Shown here: piece by piece, positions 44,060 through 47,583 of the stretch
How the letters are laid out: every line of letters starts with the position of its first letter
How positions within the stretch are numbered: the first letter of the stretch is position 1
Origin: Nocardia higoensis NBRC 100133
Lineage (GTDB): Bacteria > Actinomycetota > Actinomycetes > Mycobacteriales > Mycobacteriaceae
Assembly (NCBI RefSeq): GCF_000308595.1
Contig: NZ_BAGA01000002.1
Location: forward strand, 1-47,583
Direction of reading: 5' to 3'
DNA length: 47,583 bases
Notes under the pieces: model-generated
The model's input: the letters and a program-made list of their open reading frames with translations, nothing else
Told to the model about the DNA's origin: nothing
The model's database searches: none
Made by a program: the position numbers and the translations under genes

Positions 44060-44089
44060 TGTGGATCAGGTTGTGGATTATGTGGATAA
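44060..44089 (-). promoter_or_regulatory. cluster of three DnaA-box-like 9-mers
   Basis: TGTGGATCA (44060-44068), TGTGGATTA (44072-44080) and TGTGGATAA (44081-44089), all in the same orientation. On the minus strand these are TGATCCACA, TAATCCACA and TTATCCACA; the last is the perfect E. coli DnaA box and the others differ at one or two positions. Spacing is 3 nt then 0 nt. A looser fourth element TGTGAATCC lies at 44028-44036. Confidence 0.55.
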
Positions 44090-44250
44090 CTTCGACGGAG
44101 ATATGCACAGGCCATGGGGAACGGGGCGGCGCCCGGCAGGTGGGGTGGTAAAACGAACCGTGGGTTCGGAAAAGGGTTTGCGCGGATACCGCTGCCCCCG
44201 GTCGGCCCCGGAGTCTCCCCGCACGGCGGGACACATGGCAGGATCGAACT

Positions 44251-44616
44251 GTGACGAGCTCGGAAATTCCGTCGGTCCTGGTGGCCGAGGTGCCCGGCGA
44301 ATTCGACACGCCCGGCCACCCGCAGGATCGGCGCGCCATCCTGCTCGATGTGCGCGAGTACGACGAGTGGCGGCTGGGCCACGCGCCGGCCGCCATCCAC
44401 ATTCCGATGGTGGACGTGCCCGCGCGCATCGACGAACTGGATTACGACTGTGAGATCTATGTGATCTGCCGTCAGGGCGGTCGCTCGAACGAGGTGGCGA
44501 GATATCTCGCATACGCCGGATTCGAGGTCGTGCAGTGCGTCGGTGGCATGGTGGCCTGGCAGCAGGCGGGTCGCCCGCTGGTCGCCGAGGGGGACCGGCA
44601 GGCGAAGATCTACTGA
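44251..44616 (+). CDS. single-domain rhodanese-like protein
   Basis: 121 residues, one rhodanese domain. LLDVREYDEWRLGHAPAAIH near residue 31 and the active-site loop VICRQGGRSNEVARYLAYAG with nucleophile Cys73, followed by VVQCVGGMVAWQQAGRPLV. The six-residue loop CRQGGR fits a sulfurtransferase (thiosulfate or persulfide) rather than a phosphatase. The GTG at 44251 is preceded by CAGGATCG as a weak SD. It lies 190-240 nt downstream of the TATAAT and DnaA-box-like elements. The physiological sulfur acceptor is not evident. Confidence 0.9.
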   Translation: MTSSEIPSVLVAEVPGEFDTPGHPQDRRAILLDVREYDEWRLGHAPAAIHIPMVDVPARIDELDYDCEIYVICRQGGRSNEVARYLAYAGFEVVQCVGGMVAWQQAGRPLVAEGDRQAKIY

Positions 44617-44704
44617 GCGGGTCACCCGGGGTGGATCACCCGGGGATCCACTGACGACGAAGGGCGGGAACGGTGAATCCGGTGGGAGTGAGTTCGGTGG
44701 TGCG

Positions 44705-45781
44705 GTGAGTTCGGTAGTTCAGCCGTGTGCGCGCTGCGGGGCGCGCTGGGCGGTCCAGACGGCCCCCATGCACTGGTGCCCGCGCTGTCGCGGCGTGCTG
44801 CTCTCGCCCGGCCCCATCGACGCGCCGGCGCAGCGCCGCAATTACCGCTGGGTCGCCCGCAAGCCCGACCACCGGTCGCGCCGGGGCAACGGGAATCGCG
44901 CCGCCGGGCCGCGCCCGATCGGGCCGACCCCGCGCTATCGCGAGATCCCGCGCTGGGGGCTGCGCGACATGCCCGCGCCCGCCGCGCCGGAGGCTCGCCA
45001 CCGACTGGAGAGCTACGCGCCGAGGGCCGAGCGACTGCTGCTGATCACCGCCGCGCTGTTCGGCGCGGCCGCGCTCGCCGAGATCGCGCGCTATCTCATC
45101 CTGCTGCGCAACCGCACCCTGCTGATCGATCCCACGCTGCTCGCCGTCTCCGACACGTTCGTGTGGATCACCTCGGTGGGCGCGGCGGTGTGCGCGCTGG
45201 GTGCCGCGCTGGCGCTGGCCGGGTGGCTGGTCGGCCGGCGCAGGCGCGCCTTCGCCCGCTCGGGCACCGCCGACCCGCGCTCACCGATCACCATCGCCCT
45301 CGGCTGCCTGGTACCGGTGGTCAATCTGCTCTGGCCGGGTGTGTATCTCACCGAGGCCGCCGGCGCCGCCGACGATCCGCGGCTGGTATCCGCCGTGCGC
45401 ATCTGGTGGTGCGCCTGGGTGGGCAACGGCCTGCTGGTGGCCGCGGCGTTGCTGTGGCGCACGGCCGACTCGCTACAGGCCGAGGCCGACGGTGTGGCCT
45501 TCACGGCGCTCACCGACGCGGCCGCCGCGGGTGTCGCGGTACTGACCCTCGCCGTGGTCCGGCTCTTCGACGGCCGGGATCTGCGCGGCCGTGCCAGGAC
45601 GGCCCATCGGTGGGTCGCCACCATCGACCCCGCGGTGCCCGTCATCGAGCCGGTGCAGGCCGGTTCCGCACCCCGGGATGCGGACGAGGACGCGATGACC
45701 GAGGATCGACGGATCGACAACGGTGATCATGACCGGTCGCGGGAGCAGGACCGGCTGCAGGAGGAGGTCGTGGCCAAGTGA
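44705..45781 (+). CDS. DUF4328 domain-containing membrane protein
   Basis: 358 residues. The N-terminal zinc-ribbon-like motif has four cysteines in CARCGARW and HWCPRCRG (residues 8-32). A basic, Pro-rich linker follows, then a DUF4328-type membrane domain with helices near 105-130, 145-180, 190-215, 240-260 and 270-290 (ITIALGCLVPVVNLLWPGVY, WWCAWVGNGLLVAAALLW). The C-terminal tail is acidic. The GTG at 44705 is the nearest in-frame start before the zinc ribbon. The stop overlaps the GDPD start (GTGA). Rv3843c, a membrane protein beside glpQ1, holds the equivalent place in M. tuberculosis. Function unknown. Confidence 0.83.
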   Translation: MSSVVQPCARCGARWAVQTAPMHWCPRCRGVLLSPGPIDAPAQRRNYRWVARKPDHRSRRGNGNRAAGPRPIGPTPRYREIPRWGLRDMPAPAAPEARHRLESYAPRAERLLLITAALFGAAALAEIARYLILLRNRTLLIDPTLLAVSDTFVWITSVGAAVCALGAALALAGWLVGRRRRAFARSGTADPRSPITIALGCLVPVVNLLWPGVYLTEAAGAADDPRLVSAVRIWWCAWVGNGLLVAAALLWRTADSLQAEADGVAFTALTDAAAAGVAVLTLAVVRLFDGRDLRGRARTAHRWVATIDPAVPVIEPVQAGSAPRDADEDAMTEDRRIDNGDHDRSREQDRLQEEVVAK

Positions 45782-46545
45782 GCCGGGGTAATCGCGCGCC
45801 GTTCGTCGTCGCGCACCGGGGGGCGTCGGCGGCGCGGCCCGAACACACCCTCGCGGCGTACGAGCTCGCGCTGACCGAGGGCGCCGACGGTGTGGAATGC
45901 GATGTCCGGCTCACCAGGGACGGGCATCTTGTCTGTGTGCACGACCGGACCATCGACCGCACGTCCTCGGGCACCGGCCTGGTCAGCGAACTGACCCTGG
46001 CCGAACTGAAGGAGTTCGACTTCGGCGCCGAAGGCGCACCCGCCTCGGTGCTCACCCTCGGCGAGCTCATCGAACTGGTGCTGGACTGGCGCAGCAGGCC
46101 GACCAAACTGTTCATCGAGACCAAGCACCCGGTCCGCTACGGCGCGCTGGTGGAGAACAAGCTGCTGGCCGAACTCCAGCGCTACGGGATCGCGACACCG
46201 GCCTCGGCCGATCACTCCCGCGCGGTGGTCATGTCCTTCGCGGCGACCGCGGTCTGGCGCATCCGCCGGGCCGCTCCGCTGTTGCCGACCGTGCTGCTCG
46301 GTGAGTCCTCGCGCTATCTCGGCGGGGGCGCGGCCACCACGGTCGGCGCGACGGCCGTGGGTCCGTCGGTGAAGACGCTGCGCGAGCATCCCGAACTCGT
46401 GGACAAGGCGGCGGCGGCCGGCCGGGCCACCTACTGCTGGACCGTGGACGAGGCCGCCGATGTCGAACTGTGCGCCGACCTGGGCGTCAGCTGGGTGGCG
46501 ACCAACCATCCGGGCCGTACCAAGGCGCTGCTCGCAGACGCCTGA
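45778..46545 (+). CDS. glpQ1: glycerophosphodiester phosphodiesterase (GlpQ1-like)
   Basis: 255-residue TIM-barrel GDPD that hydrolyses glycerophosphodiesters to glycerol-3-phosphate and alcohol. Catalytic/metal residues: VAHRGASAARPEHTLAAY with His13, Arg14 and Glu22; GVECDVRLTRDGHLVCVHDR with Glu40, Asp42 and His55; Glu in LFIETKHP; the C-terminal CWTVDEAADVELCADLGVSW and WVATNHPG. No signal peptide, so cytoplasmic. The GTG overlaps the DUF4328 stop by 4 nt, implying coupled translation. Symbol by orthology of neighbourhood with Rv3842c. Confidence 0.92.
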   Translation: MSRGNRAPFVVAHRGASAARPEHTLAAYELALTEGADGVECDVRLTRDGHLVCVHDRTIDRTSSGTGLVSELTLAELKEFDFGAEGAPASVLTLGELIELVLDWRSRPTKLFIETKHPVRYGALVENKLLAELQRYGIATPASADHSRAVVMSFAATAVWRIRRAAPLLPTVLLGESSRYLGGGAATTVGATAVGPSVKTLREHPELVDKAAAAGRATYCWTVDEAADVELCADLGVSWVATNHPGRTKALLADA

Positions 46546-46602
46546 TCGGCGCGCCGGGCGCGTTGTCGGCCGCACGACGAGCGCCGTGTAGTTTGTGCGC
46601 TC

Positions 46603-47523
46603 GTGGGAAAGAGCAAGCGCAACAGTCCGAAACCCGGAGGGAACCGGGCGCAGCGTCTGGCCGAGCGCAAGGCCGCGCTGGAGCAGGCGGCCAAGACGGT
46701 GACCCGTCCGTTCGAAGGCCTGGCCGCCGAGTGCGATCTGGTCGCCCTGCGCGAATTCGTGCCGTCGGCGACGGGCACGCTGCCGCTGGCCGCCTCGGTG
46801 GCCGCCGAGCGCGAAGTCGTGCTGGGCACGGTGCTGCCGGGCGCGGTCGCCGCGCTGGTGCGCGCCGGTGAGCCGCCGGTCGGCTATGTCGGCGCGCAGG
46901 TGCAGTTCTCCGGCGCCGATCCCGGCTCGGATCTGGCCGCCTCGATCCTGTGGACGCAGTCGGCCGAGCCCGGCGATTCGCTGAGTTCGGTGGAGAGCGT
47001 CGCGGGCGGCCCGAAGCTGACCGACGTGCTCGATCCGGCGGCGCAGCTCGAGCTCACCGTTCACCAGGACTTCGATTGGTGGGTGCCCGCGGGAGTGACC
47101 CCGGACCCGCAGGTGGCCGCCACCATCGAACAGGCCAAGCAGGCGATCATGCCGTCGGCGCGGCTGGCGCTCGGCACCGATTCGATCGGCGCCGCTTGGT
47201 GGGTGGACGCGGGCGAGAAGGCGCACGTGCGCTGGGTGCGCCCGGAGGACGAGGACGAGCTGATGGCGGCGCTGGCGCGGTTGCACGCGGCCGGCGGACT
47301 GCACCTGGGCGAGGGCTCGCGCTTCGCCGGATCGTTCCGCACGCACGGCCTGCTGGTCCCGGTCTTCGATCTCGATCCCGAGCGGCACCCGAGCGAATGG
47401 GAAACGCCCGCAACGGAATTCGAGACCCGTCTGGCCGAGGCGCTGGCCGCGGGGACCGAGCTGTCCGCCGACGAGCGCCGGTCCAGGGACGGGCTGCGGT
47501 CCCGTCAGGTCACCCTGCGCTGA
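46603..47523 (+). CDS. DUF5926 family protein
   Basis: 306 residues, cytoplasmic. The basic N-terminus MGKSKRNSPKPGGNRAQRLA with a helical segment (ERKAALEQAAKTVTRPFEGL) precedes a domain containing LVALREFVPSATGTLPLAAS, AALVRAGEPPVGYVGAQVQF, DFDWWVPAGVTPDPQVAATI and SARLALGTDSIGAAWWVDAG. The C-terminal part GSFRTHGLLVPVFDLDPERH ends with an Arg-rich tail. It matches what I know of the actinobacterial DUF5926 family; no biochemical function is assigned. GTG start at 46603; 57 nt after the GDPD stop. Confidence 0.83.
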   Translation: MGKSKRNSPKPGGNRAQRLAERKAALEQAAKTVTRPFEGLAAECDLVALREFVPSATGTLPLAASVAAEREVVLGTVLPGAVAALVRAGEPPVGYVGAQVQFSGADPGSDLAASILWTQSAEPGDSLSSVESVAGGPKLTDVLDPAAQLELTVHQDFDWWVPAGVTPDPQVAATIEQAKQAIMPSARLALGTDSIGAAWWVDAGEKAHVRWVRPEDEDELMAALARLHAAGGLHLGEGSRFAGSFRTHGLLVPVFDLDPERHPSEWETPATEFETRLAEALAAGTELSADERRSRDGLRSRQVTLR

Positions 47524-47583
47524 CGATCTCGCGAAGAAATTTTCTGAAAACGCCTATTTTCTGATCCCCTCCGGTGTTAAGTT
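47524..47583. other. AT-richer intergenic tail at right edge
   Basis: The last 60 nt are clearly AT-richer than the surrounding sequence and contain runs AAATTTTCTGAAAA and TATTTTCTG. It probably holds the promoter of the next gene beyond the window. No gene visible. Confidence 0.4.

Larger units (their letters stand above)
43680..44250. other. 571-nt intergenic region with DnaA-box-like cluster
   Basis: No gene supported. It contains, left to right, an inverted repeat of 15-nt arms (43897-43943), a consensus TATAAT -10 hexamer (44015-44020) in an AT-rich patch, and three head-to-tail DnaA-box-like 9-mers (44060-44089). These lie between a divergent hypothetical gene and the rhodanese gene. 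The remainder shows nothing I can interpret. Confidence 0.6.

Overview
The window is high-GC actinobacterial chromosome, most likely from Nocardia or a close relative in the Mycobacteriales. The protein content points there: an FhaA/FhaB/PstP signalling block, a LysX-type lysyl-phosphatidylglycerol synthase/lysyl-tRNA ligase, a mycobacterial-type SodA, an MMPL transporter, DUF5313, DUF6474 and DUF5926 proteins and a MoxR/DUF58/DUF4129/SpoIIM/RDD block. Genes sit close together, often with 4-nt stop/start overlaps. I see no prophage, insertion sequence, CRISPR array or rRNA operon. The species assignment is inferred from gene content, not from a database search.

Layout. 1-3083: a minus-strand signalling operon (fhaA, fhaB, pstP; pstP runs off the left edge), then tRNA-Leu(CAG) and a strong terminator. 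3216-7928: exonuclease III, an SDR preceded by a KstR-like palindrome, and a TetR regulator divergent from an MMPL transporter. 7929-8590: non-coding, with an AT-rich patch and a 12-bp inverted repeat. 8591-16699: SpoIIM-like and RDD membrane proteins, then a minus-strand operon of DUF4407, membrane protein, DUF4129, MoxR ATPase and DUF58. The MoxR N-terminus appears frameshifted at a C6 run. 16700-17692: long leader region. 17693-23868: glutamate synthase gltB and gltD, whose junction carries a 20-bp direct repeat creating a 24-codon linking frame. 24174-26828: cutinase, a small secreted protein, a histidine phosphatase and a small membrane protein. 26972-33931: lysX, rraA-like, an S4 protein, DUF5313, a degenerate repeat array, then copD, copC and DUF6474. 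34132-40403: a RecB-like nuclease overlapping htpG, a GDT1-family putative Mn exporter, a TetR regulator and an HSD10-like SDR. 40502-47523: methyltransferase, a conserved hypothetical, sodA, a hypothetical, a 571-bp gap with three DnaA-box-like 9-mers, then rhodanese, DUF4328, GDPD and DUF5926.

How the genes fit together. Several blocks correspond, from memory of the M. tuberculosis gene order, to Rv0018c-Rv0020c plus leuT, Rv3690-Rv3695, and Rv3842c-Rv3859c (glpQ1, sodA, Rv3847, the rraA-like gene, gltD, gltB). These flank the replication origin in that species, so the window is probably origin-proximal, with oriC outside it to the left. Functional themes are PknB-pathway phosphosignalling, nitrogen assimilation, envelope lipid modification and export, and metal/oxidative stress (SodA with Gln145, a Mn-exporter candidate, CopC/CopD).

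Most worth checking: the gltB-gltD duplication, the MoxR frameshift, the DnaA-box cluster, two intergenic repeat arrays (18-nt and about 17-nt units) and the structured gltB leader. No obviously new multi-gene defence system is visible.
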